Below are positions 34,050 to 42,916 of a DNA stretch of 64,000 bases, piece by piece; the stretch's first letter is position 1; every line of letters begins with the position of its first letter. The translations under genes and the position numbers were made by a program. Source of the DNA: Glaciihabitans sp. INWT7 (GTDB taxonomy: Bacteria; Actinomycetota; Actinomycetes; Actinomycetales; Microbacteriaceae); contig NZ_CP043653.1 of the NCBI RefSeq assembly GCF_014217685.1, forward strand, positions 1,182,419 to 1,246,418, given 5' to 3'. The notes under the pieces are model-generated. The model did not search any database, had not been told where the DNA came from, and saw nothing but the letters and a program-made list of their open reading frames with translations.

Positions 34050-35407
34050 CCTTCCTCGACGAACTCCGCGCGGAGCTCGGTGACGCGGTGTCGACGGATG
34101 CCGCGGTGCTGGGTTCGCTCACCGCCGACAAGTCGGGCCACGACTCCCGAAGCACGCCGCTCGCCCTGGTCACGGCGCGCTCGATCGACGACGTGCAGTC
34201 AACGCTGCGTCTCGCCTCCCGATTCGGCGTCGCGGTCGTGCCGCGGGGAGCGGGCACCGGTCTGGCCGGCGGGGCGATCGCGAGCGCTGGCGAAGTCGTG
34301 CTCTCGACGCTCTCGATGAACCGCATCCTCGAGGTGTCGGTCGCCGACGAACTGGCCGTGGTGCAGCCCGGCATCCTCAACGGCGACCTGAACGCCGCGC
34401 TCGCGAGCCACGGGCTCTGGTTCACCCCCGATCCGGCGAGCCGCGCCATCTCCACGGTCGGCGGAAACATCGCAACAAACGCCGGCGGCCTGCTCTGCGC
34501 CAAGTACGGCGTGACGCGCGAATCCGTGCTCGCCCTCAAGGTGGTGCTCGCGGATGGGCGGCTTTTGAGCCTCGGACACCGCAGCGTCAAGGGGGTCACG
34601 GGCCTCGATCTCACCGCGCTGATGATCGGTTCGGAGGGAACCCTCGGCGTGATCGTCGAGGCGACCGTCCGGCTGCGGCCGCTGCCGACAGCACCGGTCG
34701 CGACGATCGGGGCGTGGTTCGGGGATGTCGTTACTGCCGCAGCAGCGTGCGCCGCGATCACCGCCTCCGGCATCCGCCCCGCCGCTCTCGAGTTGATGGA
34801 TGCCGCCGCCCTCCGTGCCATCGACGCGCATCTCGGCGTGCACCTGTCAGAGCGGGGCAATACCTTCCTCATCCTGCAGACGGATGGCGCGGGCAGTGCC
34901 GCCGAGGCCGCGGACGCACTCGAGATCATCCGTCGCGGGGGAGGGGACGCCGAGCTCACGAGCGACCCGGCCGAGGGGGAGGAGCTCTTCGCGATCCGAC
35001 GCGCCTTCCATCCCGCCCTCGAAGCCCAGGGCACCGTGCTGATCGAGGATGTCGCGGTGCCGCGTAGCGCGCTGCCCCAGATCTTCGCCGAGATCGCGGT
35101 CATCGGCGAACGGTTCGGAATCAGCATCCCGACCGTCGCCCATGCCGGCGATGGCAACCTGCATCCCAATTTCGTCTACGAACCCGCCGCCGACGGATCG
35201 GTGCCGGAGGTCATCTGGGCGGCCGCGGGAGAGCTCTTCGCCGCGGCGATCCGTCTTGGGGGCACCCTCACCGGCGAGCATGGGGTCGGGCTGCTCAAAC
35301 GCGCCTGGTTGCGCGACGAGCTCGGAGACGACCAGTTCGAGCTGCAGCAGCAGGTGAAGGCCGTCTTCGATCCCCAGGGCCTGATGAACCCGGGCAAGGT
35401 CTACTGA
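34046..35407 (+). CDS. FAD-binding 2-hydroxyacid oxidase (GlcD/D-lactate dehydrogenase type)
   Basis: 453 residues. The FAD-binding type 4 domain shows VVPRGAGTGLAGGAI and TVGGNIATNAGGLLCAKYGVTRE. The C-terminal oxidase domain shows VPTVAHAGDGNLHPNF-like (PTVAHAGDGNLHPNF here) and EHGVGLLKRAWL, which hold the active-site histidines and flavin contacts. This is the family of glycolate oxidase GlcD, D-lactate dehydrogenase and D-2-hydroxyglutarate dehydrogenase. The presence of a single subunit without GlcE or GlcF favours a D-lactate or D-2-hydroxyacid dehydrogenase. It is coupled to the ribokinase gene by a four-base overlap. Confidence 0.9.
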   Translation: MTFLDELRAELGDAVSTDAAVLGSLTADKSGHDSRSTPLALVTARSIDDVQSTLRLASRFGVAVVPRGAGTGLAGGAIASAGEVVLSTLSMNRILEVSVADELAVVQPGILNGDLNAALASHGLWFTPDPASRAISTVGGNIATNAGGLLCAKYGVTRESVLALKVVLADGRLLSLGHRSVKGVTGLDLTALMIGSEGTLGVIVEATVRLRPLPTAPVATIGAWFGDVVTAAAACAAITASGIRPAALELMDAAALRAIDAHLGVHLSERGNTFLILQTDGAGSAAEAADALEIIRRGGGDAELTSDPAEGEELFAIRRAFHPALEAQGTVLIEDVAVPRSALPQIFAEIAVIGERFGISIPTVAHAGDGNLHPNFVYEPAADGSVPEVIWAAAGELFAAAIRLGGTLTGEHGVGLLKRAWLRDELGDDQFELQQQVKAVFDPQGLMNPGKVY

Positions 35408-35489
35408 ACTCGGCTACTCGGCTGCTCGGGGCCGAGGTCTTCCGAGTCGGCGTGGGCCGACCCTCCCGGCGGTGTCGCCCGCTGTCTTC

Positions 35490-35495
35490 TAGGCT
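35490..35495 (+). promoter_or_regulatory. -10 element for a leaderless transcript
   Basis: TAGGCT is six bases before the ATG at 35502, with no ribosome-binding site between. Confidence 0.5.
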
Positions 35496-35501
35496 GTGCG
35501 C

Positions 35502-35894
35502 ATGGATTTCCTTCCTCTCACCCGCGCCGACGACCTCGGTTGGCACGCCCTCCGCGACGAGATCGCACCGTGGATCGGGGAGCGTGCTGCCACGCTCTTC
35601 TCCTATGCCGTCTCGCACGAGTACGGCTCGGCCGTGACGACGCGCTATTTCCGCGACATCCTCACGGCCGCCGGGGATGACCCGGATCATCCTCAGGTCA
35701 CGGAGACCGAGCAGCTGATCATCGACTGGGGGCGGCTCATCGTGCAGAGCCCGCGCGACATCCCTGATGCGTTCTATGCCCGGCTGGAAGCGGCATTCAC
35801 CCCGCAGCGCCGCCTCGCCCTCCTCTCGTTCGCCGCCCGCGTCGTGGCGATCAACCTCGTCAACACCGTCGGGCGTGTTGCCGCCGATGACTGA
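35502..35894 (+). CDS. small helical protein resembling the AhpD/carboxymuconolactone decarboxylase fold
   Basis: 130 residues, soluble. The C-terminal half, FYARLEAAFTPQRRLALLSFAARVVAINLVNTVGRV, resembles the helix pair of carboxymuconolactone decarboxylase/AhpD-like proteins. No CXXC redox pair is present, so peroxidase activity is not expected. The resemblance is weak and the protein may be only a conserved hypothetical. The last eight bases overlap the prsW-like gene, so the two are translationally linked. Confidence 0.68.
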   Translation: MDFLPLTRADDLGWHALRDEIAPWIGERAATLFSYAVSHEYGSAVTTRYFRDILTAAGDDPDHPQVTETEQLIIDWGRLIVQSPRDIPDAFYARLEAAFTPQRRLALLSFAARVVAINLVNTVGRVAADD

Positions 35895-37089
35895 TCCCGT
35901 CTTCGAAGCGGCGCCGTCGATCGCGAGGAACGCCGACCCGGTCGTCGCGCAGGAAGGTGACCGCGCCGTCACCACGCCGGTGCGCCGGAAGGGGAGCATC
36001 ATCGCGCTCGCGGCTCTGGGTTTCGCGGTGCTCACGCTCGTCATGCTGCTCGTGGCGTGGTACCTGCTTGCCGTGCTCGGCCCGACGGCCCTGCTCGTGG
36101 CCCTGGTGCTCGCGGCGATCCCGCTCGTCGGCGTGCTGTTCTTCATCCACTGGATCGACCGTTGGGAGCCGGAACCGCGGGGGGCGCTGCTGTTCGCGCT
36201 GCTGTGGGGCGCCGGCGCGTCAGTGCTGATCGCCCTCGTCTTCTCCGGCGTCACCCAGCACTACGAGTCACTCGCCGGCCTCACCGGATCCGGAGTCGCC
36301 ACCTTCTTCGAGACGGTCGTGCAGGCTCCCGTCATCGAGGAATTCGCCAAGGGGCTCGGCATCCTGTTGATCCTGTGGGTGATGCGCCGCACCTTCGACG
36401 GGCCGGTGGACGGGGTCGTCTATGCGGCGACCATCGCCATCGGTTTCGCTTTCACCGAGAACCTGCAGTATTTCGGTCTGGCGATCAACCAGGACGGCGG
36501 ACTGGGCACCGACGTCGCCCAGACCTTCCTGCTTCGCGCCATCCTCTCGCCGTTCGCTCACGTGATGTTCACCGCGTGCACGGGGGTGCTGCTCGGTCTG
36601 GCCGCCCGGCGCACCGGTCGTCTCGGGGCGATCGGTTACTTCCTGCTCGGACTCGTGCCTGCGGTGCTGCTCCATGCGTTTTGGAACAGCGCGAGCTATT
36701 GGGCCACCGACTGGTTCCGCTACTACTTCGTCGTGCAGGTGCCACTGTTCGTTCTGGCGATCGCCGGCATCACTCGACTGCGTCGTCACGAACAGCGGCT
36801 CACTCATGTGCGTCTCTCCGAGTACGCGGCAGTCGGTTGGTTCACCGAATCCGAAGTCAACCTGCTGACAACTGGGGCCGGGCGGCAGCGCGCGATCACC
36901 TGGGCGACTCGCCAGGGGCTCGGTCGCCCGTACCGCCGTTTCGTGCGGGACGCCACCCGGCTGGCCTTCGCGAGGGAGCGGCTGGTCAATGGTCGCGAGG
37001 GCATCGGAGCGAGCCTCGACGAGGCGGCGCTCCTCGAAGCGATCGGGCAAGACCGGCGCGCACTGGCCGCCCTTCCGCCGCTGCAGTAG
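35887..37089 (+). CDS. PrsW-family intramembrane metalloprotease
   Basis: 400 residues with about eight membrane helices in the first 310. The family's conserved motifs are visible: EEFAKG (E151, E152 and K155), AFTENLQYF (E191, N192), H225 in PFAHVMFTACTG and H263 in LLHAFWNS. PrsW of Bacillus cleaves the anti-sigma factor RsiW; in actinobacteria the substrates are mostly unknown. The last 90 residues form a soluble, basic C-terminal tail. I chose the ATG at 35887, which overlaps the preceding gene by eight bases and gives a normal N-terminus before helix 1. Confidence 0.9.
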   Translation: MTDPVFEAAPSIARNADPVVAQEGDRAVTTPVRRKGSIIALAALGFAVLTLVMLLVAWYLLAVLGPTALLVALVLAAIPLVGVLFFIHWIDRWEPEPRGALLFALLWGAGASVLIALVFSGVTQHYESLAGLTGSGVATFFETVVQAPVIEEFAKGLGILLILWVMRRTFDGPVDGVVYAATIAIGFAFTENLQYFGLAINQDGGLGTDVAQTFLLRAILSPFAHVMFTACTGVLLGLAARRTGRLGAIGYFLLGLVPAVLLHAFWNSASYWATDWFRYYFVVQVPLFVLAIAGITRLRRHEQRLTHVRLSEYAAVGWFTESEVNLLTTGAGRQRAITWATRQGLGRPYRRFVRDATRLAFARERLVNGREGIGASLDEAALLEAIGQDRRALAALPPLQ

Positions 37090-37170
37090 CACCGCAACGG
37101 TAAGTTGCCCGCGCGCGAACGCGTAAACTTGACTGCCGCATTTCAGCGCGGCGTTCGAGGGGAATTGCCA

Positions 37171-39435
37171 GTGGTCGACCGTGAACTCCAGCATGAGCAG
37201 CAGTATGTAGCCAGCCTGTATGCGCGTCTCGACGCGCTCCAGCGGGAGGCGGAGCAGCAGCTCGACGCGGTGCGTCTTTTGGACGTCGGCGGCAATCACC
37301 AGGGGCGGTCCGAGCGAGACACTTTCGCGCGCATCTACGAAGACCGCATCCTGCAACTCCGTGAGGTAGACGAGCGTCTGGCCTTCGGTCGCCTCGAGTT
37401 CGAACCCGAGGCCGCCGGGGGAGCGGACGACGGCACCGATGGCTCGGTGTTCCGCTACATCGGCCGCATCGGTCTGCGCGACGAAGACCTCCAACCCCTC
37501 TTGCTCGACTGGCGGGTGCCGCAGGCGAGTGCGTTCTACCAGGCCACCGCCGCGACGCCGCTCGGTGCTAGAGCCCGCCGGCACCTCCTCTCCAAGGGGC
37601 GCAACATCATCCGGATCGAAGATGAGATCTTCGACTCCGAGCTGCTCGAGAGCGCGAACACCGAGCTGCAGGGCGAGGGGGCCCTCCTCGCCGCGCTCAC
37701 CGCCCAGCGCACCGGGCGCATGTCTGACATCGTCGCCACGATCCAGGGCGAACAGGACCGCATCATCCGCTCCGAACTCAAGGGAGTGCTCGTGGTGCAG
37801 GGCGGTCCGGGCACCGGTAAGACGGCGGTCGCCCTTCACCGCGCCGCCTACCTGCTCTATTCGCATCGCGATCGGCTGCGCAATTCCGGAGTGCTCATCG
37901 TGGGCCCCTCCCGATCGTTTCTGCAGTACATCGAGGCGGTGCTTCCCTCGCTCGGCGAGACCGGCGTGGTGCTCGCGAGTGTCGGGCAGCTCTACCCCGA
38001 TGTGGAGGCGACACGGGAGGACGCCCCCGCCACCGCCGCAATCAAGGGCCGGGCGGCAATGGCCGGGTTGATCGCGCGCGCGGTGCGCTCACGCCAGCGC
38101 GTGCCATCCGCCCCGCAGGATCTCGATGTGAACGGCGATCGGGTGACCCTGGATCCCCGTCTCATCGCCAGCGCGATCGGACGAGCCCGCGAGAGCAACA
38201 AGTCCCACAACGAGGCCCGGGTCGTCTTCGTGAAGAACGCGCTCGGTGCTCTCTCCCGCCAGTGGCTCACCCAGCTGCAGGACGCCGGCAACTCCATGGA
38301 TGACACCGACCTGCCGATGCTGCGAGAAGACCTGAGATCGGCCGAAGACGTGCGTGTCGCACTGAACACCGCCTGGTTGCCCTTGACCCCGCAGAAATTC
38401 CTGCAGGACCTCTACGCCCGGCCGCAGTGGCTCGCCGAACTGACCCCGGGATGGAGCGACTCCGAGCGGGCGCTGCTCCACCGCGATCGGGATGCCGAGT
38501 TCACGATCGCGGATATTCCGCTGCTCGACGAGGCGGCGGAACACCTGGGCGAGTACAGCGTGGCCGACGCCGCCCAGAAGCGCGAGGCCAAACAGCAACG
38601 CAAGCGCGACATCGAGAACGCGGAACACGCGATCGAGAACATGCAGGTGGGAGGACTCGTCAACGCCAAGTCCCTCGCCGACAACTTCGCCGAGCTCGGG
38701 GATCGGGCGACCACGGCCGAGCGCGCCGCCGCGGACCGCAGCTGGACCTACGGTCATGTGGTGGTGGATGAAGCCCAGGAGTTGTCGCCGATGCAGTGGC
38801 GGTTGCTGCTGAGAAGGGGTCCCCAGCGCTCGTTCACCATCGTGGGCGACATCGCCCAGGCCGCATCGGCCGCCGCGGCATCCAACTGGAAGGATGCGCT
38901 CGAACCCCTGCTCGCGGACTCTCCGGAGTCCGACCGGTGGCGGCTCGAAGAACTGACGGTCAACTACCGAACGCCGAGCCAGATCGCCGCTGCCGCGGAA
39001 TCGATGGCGATCGCCAACGGTCTGCACGTGACCGAGTCGCGCGCAGTGCGCTCGAGTGAATGGCCGATCACCGTCGTCGCCGACGCCGTGGAGGCGGTGC
39101 GCATCGATCGCGCCGCGGACGGGACCGGCGGCACCCTCGCCGTGATCGTGCTCGAGTCGGGCATCCGCGAGCTGACGGATCGCCTCACGGCCGAGTTCGG
39201 CGATGCGGTGGGGCTCGGTTCGATCGGATTGGTCCGCGATATCGCCGTGATCACCCCGCAGGAGGCGAAGGGGCTCGAATTCGACTCCGTGGTCGTCGTG
39301 GATCCCGCCGCGATCCTCGCGGCGTCAGAGCGCGGGGCAGGAGCGCTCTACGTGGCGATGACCCGAGCGACCCAGCGACTCACGCTGGTCGCCGAGGGGG
39401 AGCTGCCGGCCGGCATCGACCTGCCGTTCGAATAG
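37171..39435 (+). CDS. HelR/HelD-type RNA polymerase recycling ATPase (UvrD-like)
   Basis: 754 residues. The N-terminal coiled coil (about 1-75, HEQQYVASLYARLDALQREAE) is the arm that enters RNA polymerase. Walker A is GGPGTGKT at 211-218, preceded by IQGEQDRIIRSELKGVLVVQ, typical of HelR. VVVDEAQELSPMQW is motif II, and QEAKGLEFDSVVVVDP and YVAMTRATQRL are the C-terminal motifs. HelD-type proteins remove stalled polymerase, and the actinobacterial HelR branch can give rifampicin tolerance. The GTG at 37171 follows GAGGGGA (37157-37163), and TAAACT at 37124-37129 is a likely -10. I see no rifampicin-associated element upstream. Confidence 0.9.
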   Translation: MVDRELQHEQQYVASLYARLDALQREAEQQLDAVRLLDVGGNHQGRSERDTFARIYEDRILQLREVDERLAFGRLEFEPEAAGGADDGTDGSVFRYIGRIGLRDEDLQPLLLDWRVPQASAFYQATAATPLGARARRHLLSKGRNIIRIEDEIFDSELLESANTELQGEGALLAALTAQRTGRMSDIVATIQGEQDRIIRSELKGVLVVQGGPGTGKTAVALHRAAYLLYSHRDRLRNSGVLIVGPSRSFLQYIEAVLPSLGETGVVLASVGQLYPDVEATREDAPATAAIKGRAAMAGLIARAVRSRQRVPSAPQDLDVNGDRVTLDPRLIASAIGRARESNKSHNEARVVFVKNALGALSRQWLTQLQDAGNSMDDTDLPMLREDLRSAEDVRVALNTAWLPLTPQKFLQDLYARPQWLAELTPGWSDSERALLHRDRDAEFTIADIPLLDEAAEHLGEYSVADAAQKREAKQQRKRDIENAEHAIENMQVGGLVNAKSLADNFAELGDRATTAERAAADRSWTYGHVVVDEAQELSPMQWRLLLRRGPQRSFTIVGDIAQAASAAAASNWKDALEPLLADSPESDRWRLEELTVNYRTPSQIAAAAESMAIANGLHVTESRAVRSSEWPITVVADAVEAVRIDRAADGTGGTLAVIVLESGIRELTDRLTAEFGDAVGLGSIGLVRDIAVITPQEAKGLEFDSVVVVDPAAILAASERGAGALYVAMTRATQRLTLVAEGELPAGIDLPFE

Positions 39436-39450
39436 CGCCGGACTCCGTCG

Positions 39451-39478
39451 GGGTCGAGGTGCGAGCGCATCGAGACCC
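39451..39478. repeat. short palindromic repeat after the HelR gene
   Basis: GGGTCGAGGTGCG and GCGCATCGAGACCC are imperfect inverted arms. It is a degenerate relative of the repeat after aspA, again between convergent genes, which supports a terminator-like role. Confidence 0.5.
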
Positions 39479-39496
39479 TGCCCCCGAAGCGAGCAC

Positions 39497-40825
39497 TCAG
39501 GCAGACGGCGCCAGCGCGTCGTACCGCAGGAAGCTCCGCTGGATCCGCGTGAGAAACACGATGAGCACGATGATCACGGCCCCGCCGAGGAGCGGTGGGA
39601 GCCAGACCGCTCCGATGGCGGCGATGATGCCGACGTAGATATCGCCGACGCGTGGCCCTCCCGTGACGACGACCGTGAAGACCCCCTGCAGTCGCCCCCG
39701 CATGTTGTCCGGCACGGCGACCTGCAGCATCGTCTGGCGGAAGATGCTGCTCACATTGTCGGCGGCGCCGGCCCCGGCGAGCATCACGCTCGCGATGGCG
39801 ATGGCCGCCAGATTCGCCCGCGTCGGCGAGACCGGCCCGAAGCTGCCGAGGGACATGGCGAGCAGCACCGCTCCGAATCCCACGATGAAAGCGCCGTAGA
39901 CGACGATCGAGGTGCGGATGGCGCGACCGTGCCAGCGCGCCCCGCCGATGCGCCCGGAGAGGAGGCTGCAGAGCAGGGCGCCGACCGCGCCAGCGGCCGT
40001 GAGCACACCCACCGTCACCGCTCCGCCGCCCAGCACGAGCGCGCCGACCGCCGGGAACAGCACGCGGGGTTGCCCGAAGGTCATCGCGATGATGTCGACG
40101 ATGAACGTCATCCGGATGTTCGGGGCCGACCGCAGAAAGTCGATGCCGTATTTCAGGGATTCCAGTCCCGGGCGTTGCACCGCACCCTCCGGAGCGAGTT
40201 TCGGCAACGAGACGATACCGGCGAAAGCGCTGAGAAACAGCACGACATCGGTGGTGTAGGTCCATCCGAACCCGACAGTCGCCACGAGCACTCCCGCGAG
40301 AGCCGGACCGAGCGTCACCATCACTCCGATGCTCATCCCGGTGAGAGCGGATGCCGCGGGCATCAGCCGTGCGGGAAGGAGGCGGGGCAACACGGCAGAG
40401 CGCACGGTGTTCATCACGGTCGCGGCGACGGCGTTGAGGGTGGTGAGCAGGTAGAACGGCCAGACGATCTCCACGCCAGTCCAGGCGATAAGGGCCAGGG
40501 CGATGGTCGACCCCCACGCGACGATCGCGGCGAGCAGCAGGATGAGCCGACGATCGAAGGCGTCGGCGAGCATGCCGCCATAGAGTCCCGCGAAGATCAT
40601 GGGAACAAGGGCGAACGCACCGACCAGCGAGACGGCGAAGGTGGACTGGGTCAGCTGGTAGATGTGCAGGCCGACGGCGACGATGGTCATCTGGCTGCCG
40701 ATACCCGAGATCGCGTTGCCAGCCCAGAGCTTTCGGAAGGCTGCGCTCTCCCGCAGCGGGGATAGGTCGATGAGGTGCGAGCGTCTCGTGACGTGCTCGG
40801 TGGGGGCCTCGGGTTCAGTACTCAC
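39497..40825 (-). CDS. MFS exporter, EntS/MFS_3 type
   Basis: 442 residues and about 12 helices. The opening SPLRESAAFRKLWAGNAISGIGSQMTIVAVGLHIYQLT is characteristic of the EntS-like MFS_3 family, which includes enterobactin and macrolide exporters. GLYGGMLADAFDRRLI is motif A, and DNMRGRLQGVFTVV is the equivalent in the second half. The substrate is not identifiable. It is divergent from an acyl-CoA dehydrogenase gene with a gap of 40 bp, and no regulator gene is next to it. Confidence 0.88.
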   Translation of the reverse strand: MSTEPEAPTEHVTRRSHLIDLSPLRESAAFRKLWAGNAISGIGSQMTIVAVGLHIYQLTQSTFAVSLVGAFALVPMIFAGLYGGMLADAFDRRLILLLAAIVAWGSTIALALIAWTGVEIVWPFYLLTTLNAVAATVMNTVRSAVLPRLLPARLMPAASALTGMSIGVMVTLGPALAGVLVATVGFGWTYTTDVVLFLSAFAGIVSLPKLAPEGAVQRPGLESLKYGIDFLRSAPNIRMTFIVDIIAMTFGQPRVLFPAVGALVLGGGAVTVGVLTAAGAVGALLCSLLSGRIGGARWHGRAIRTSIVVYGAFIVGFGAVLLAMSLGSFGPVSPTRANLAAIAIASVMLAGAGAADNVSSIFRQTMLQVAVPDNMRGRLQGVFTVVVTGGPRVGDIYVGIIAAIGAVWLPPLLGGAVIIVLIVFLTRIQRSFLRYDALAPSA

Positions 40826-40865
40826 TCACACCATTCTCACCCGGCGGCGGTGGGATGCTTGACGG

Positions 40866-42026
40866 GTGACGCTTCCGACCGATTCCGTGCTCACCGACGA
40901 GCTCCTCGCCCGCATCCACGAGCGGGCACCCGGGTACGACCGGGACAATTCCTTCTTCACCGAGGACCTCACCGAACTCGCCGAGGCTGGCTATCTTCGG
41001 TCGCTGGTTCCCCGCGATCTCGGTGGTCGAGGCCTGAGCCTGCAGCAGGTGGCCCACGAGCAGGTCAGGCTGGCGAAGGCCGCTCCGGCCACGGCGCTCG
41101 CCGTGAACATGCACCTGGTCTGGACGGGTGTCGCGAAGACTCTTCACGATCGCGGGGATGACAGCCTGGACTTCGTGCTGCGGGATGCCGCGGCGGGCGA
41201 GATCTACGCCTTTGCGATCAGCGAAGCGGGCAACGATCTCGTCTTGTTCGACAGCACGACGGATGCCCGCCCGCTGCCCGACGGCGGCTACGCGTTCACC
41301 GGCACCAAGATCTTCACCAGCCTCTCACCGGCGTGGACCCGCCTCGGTCTCTTCGGACTCGACACGGTCTCGACGGATGCCCCGAAACTGGTGCACGCGG
41401 TGGTCACCCGGGAGGCCCCGGGCATCACCATCGCCCAGGACTGGAACACCCTGGGAATGCGCGCGAGCCAGAGCAACACCACCCACCTCGATTCGGTGGC
41501 CGCGACCTCCGACCGCGTCTTCCGACGTCTCGATCCGGGTCCGAGTCGGGACGCCCTGATCTTCGCGATCTTCGCCAACTTCGAGATCCTCATCTCCGCC
41601 GTCTACGTGGGAATCGGCGAGCGCGCTCTCGAGCTCGCGGTCGAATCCGCGCGAACCAGAGGGTCACGACGCACCGGGCTCGGTCGGCACCAGGATCCGA
41701 ACGTGAGATGGAAGATCGCGGATGCCGCTCTCGCGCAAGACGCGCTGCTCCCGCAGCTCGACGCGCTGGCCTCCGACCTCGACGATGGCGTGGATCGCGG
41801 CGCGCGGTGGTTCCAAGACCTCGTCGGGCTCAAGTCCCGTACGACCCGGTCGGCCCGCTATGTGGTCGACCAAGCCGTCGCCGTCGCGGGCGGCGCCGCG
41901 TTCTCGGCGACCAGCGAACTCTCCCGGCTGTACCGGGACGTGCTCGCGGGAGGGTTCCACCCGAGCAACGAAGACTCGGTTCACTCCACGGTGGCGACCG
42001 CACTGCTCGGCCCGATCGACGACTGA
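40866..42026 (+). CDS. acyl-CoA dehydrogenase family flavoprotein
   Basis: 386 residues. The N-terminal helical domain is followed by the central beta domain with YAFAISEAGNDLVLFDSTTDARPL and GYAFTGTKIFTSLSPAW, and then by the C-terminal helical domain, which includes RWKIADAALAQDALLPQLDAL and VDQAVAVAGGAAFSATSELSRLYRDVLAGGFHP. The usual catalytic glutamate region is not obvious, and the last part resembles the branch of FAD-dependent oxygenases and dehydrogenases such as DszC- or IBD-like enzymes. The substrate is unknown. The start is a GTG with GATGCT seven to eight bases upstream. Confidence 0.85.
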   Translation: MTLPTDSVLTDELLARIHERAPGYDRDNSFFTEDLTELAEAGYLRSLVPRDLGGRGLSLQQVAHEQVRLAKAAPATALAVNMHLVWTGVAKTLHDRGDDSLDFVLRDAAAGEIYAFAISEAGNDLVLFDSTTDARPLPDGGYAFTGTKIFTSLSPAWTRLGLFGLDTVSTDAPKLVHAVVTREAPGITIAQDWNTLGMRASQSNTTHLDSVAATSDRVFRRLDPGPSRDALIFAIFANFEILISAVYVGIGERALELAVESARTRGSRRTGLGRHQDPNVRWKIADAALAQDALLPQLDALASDLDDGVDRGARWFQDLVGLKSRTTRSARYVVDQAVAVAGGAAFSATSELSRLYRDVLAGGFHPSNEDSVHSTVATALLGPIDD

Positions 42027-42068
42027 GCGCAGCGACAATTACCGCCTGCACCGCGAACTGGCGTCGCC

Positions 42069-42074
42069 TACCCT
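42069..42074 (+). promoter_or_regulatory. -10 element for a leaderless transcript
   Basis: TACCCT is followed by six bases and the ATG at 42081. Confidence 0.45.
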
Positions 42075-42080
42075 GAGTTC

Positions 42081-42731
42081 ATGACGTCTTCGCTCGCCCT
42101 GGACCCCTCCGTGATCGTCTGGTCTGTTCCCGAGTCGTCGCGTGCCGCCGAGCTCGCGACACGTCCGCTGCTGGTGCTGATGCACGGCCGCGGTTCGCAC
42201 GAACAGGATCTCGTCGCTCTGGCGCCGCTGCTGCCGCCGCAATTCGTGATCGCGGCCCTCCGCGCGCCGCTCGAGCTCGCGCCGGGCTCCTATTCGTGGT
42301 TTTCCGTGGGGGAGCCCGGGCTGCCGAGCATCGCCGCCGCGGACTCGGCGGTCGCCGCGCTTCTGGCCTGGCTCGATTCGGTGCCGGTTGCGACATCCGT
42401 CTCGCTGCTGGGCTTCTCCCAGGGCGGGGCCATGGCAATCCACGCTCTGAGACACGACCCCCGACGATTCGCGGCAATCGTGAATCTCGCCGGATTCGCC
42501 ATCGCGGGTGACGCGCCCGCCGATGGGGCACTCGAGACGCAACGGCCGCCGGTGTTCTGGGGAAGCGACCCGGCGGATCCCGTGATCCCTGCCGGTGCGA
42601 TCGCCCGGACCGCGCAGTGGCTGCCATCCCATTCGACTCTGACCCGGCGGCACTATGACGGGATCGGACATTCGATCTCCCGCGAAGAACTGACCGATGT
42701 GAACGAGTTCCTGAGGGCTTCCACCGCCTGA
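42081..42731 (+). CDS. alpha/beta-hydrolase carboxylesterase (YpfH/phospholipase type)
   Basis: 216 residues, cytoplasmic. The oxyanion region LLVLMHGRGSHEQDL, the nucleophile elbow LLGFSQGGAMAIHAL, the acid in GSDPADPVIPAG and the histidine in DGIGHSISREEL form a complete Ser-Asp-His triad. The length and motifs match the small carboxylesterase/phospholipase family with broad activity on short acyl esters. It stands alone; after it come 185 bp of intergenic DNA with a 12-bp direct repeat (AGCTGCAGCGAC at 42737 and 42754). Confidence 0.88.
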   Translation: MTSSLALDPSVIVWSVPESSRAAELATRPLLVLMHGRGSHEQDLVALAPLLPPQFVIAALRAPLELAPGSYSWFSVGEPGLPSIAAADSAVAALLAWLDSVPVATSVSLLGFSQGGAMAIHALRHDPRRFAAIVNLAGFAIAGDAPADGALETQRPPVFWGSDPADPVIPAGAIARTAQWLPSHSTLTRRHYDGIGHSISREELTDVNEFLRASTA

Positions 42732-42916
42732 GTTGCAGCTGCAGCGACGTCGTAGCTGCAGCGACTCGCGCATTCGGCTGCCCACAGACTCGTCGCCCGG
42801 TGCGGCACTTGGTGCGGCTCTTCCGGGCGACGGGTTGTTCTGATAACAGGATACTCCCGTCGGGGGCGTGAGCGCAATACCCCCGTTTGAAATCTGGGCT
42901 GTGCTCGCCCGGCTCC

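Noticed and set aside
37090-37170. A rifampicin-associated element before the HelR gene
   Set aside because: I found no inverted repeat of that type in the 80 bases before the start.
42732-42916. Direct repeat AGCTGCAGCGAC (42737 and 42754) as an operator
   Set aside because: It lies between two convergent genes, with no promoter to control.
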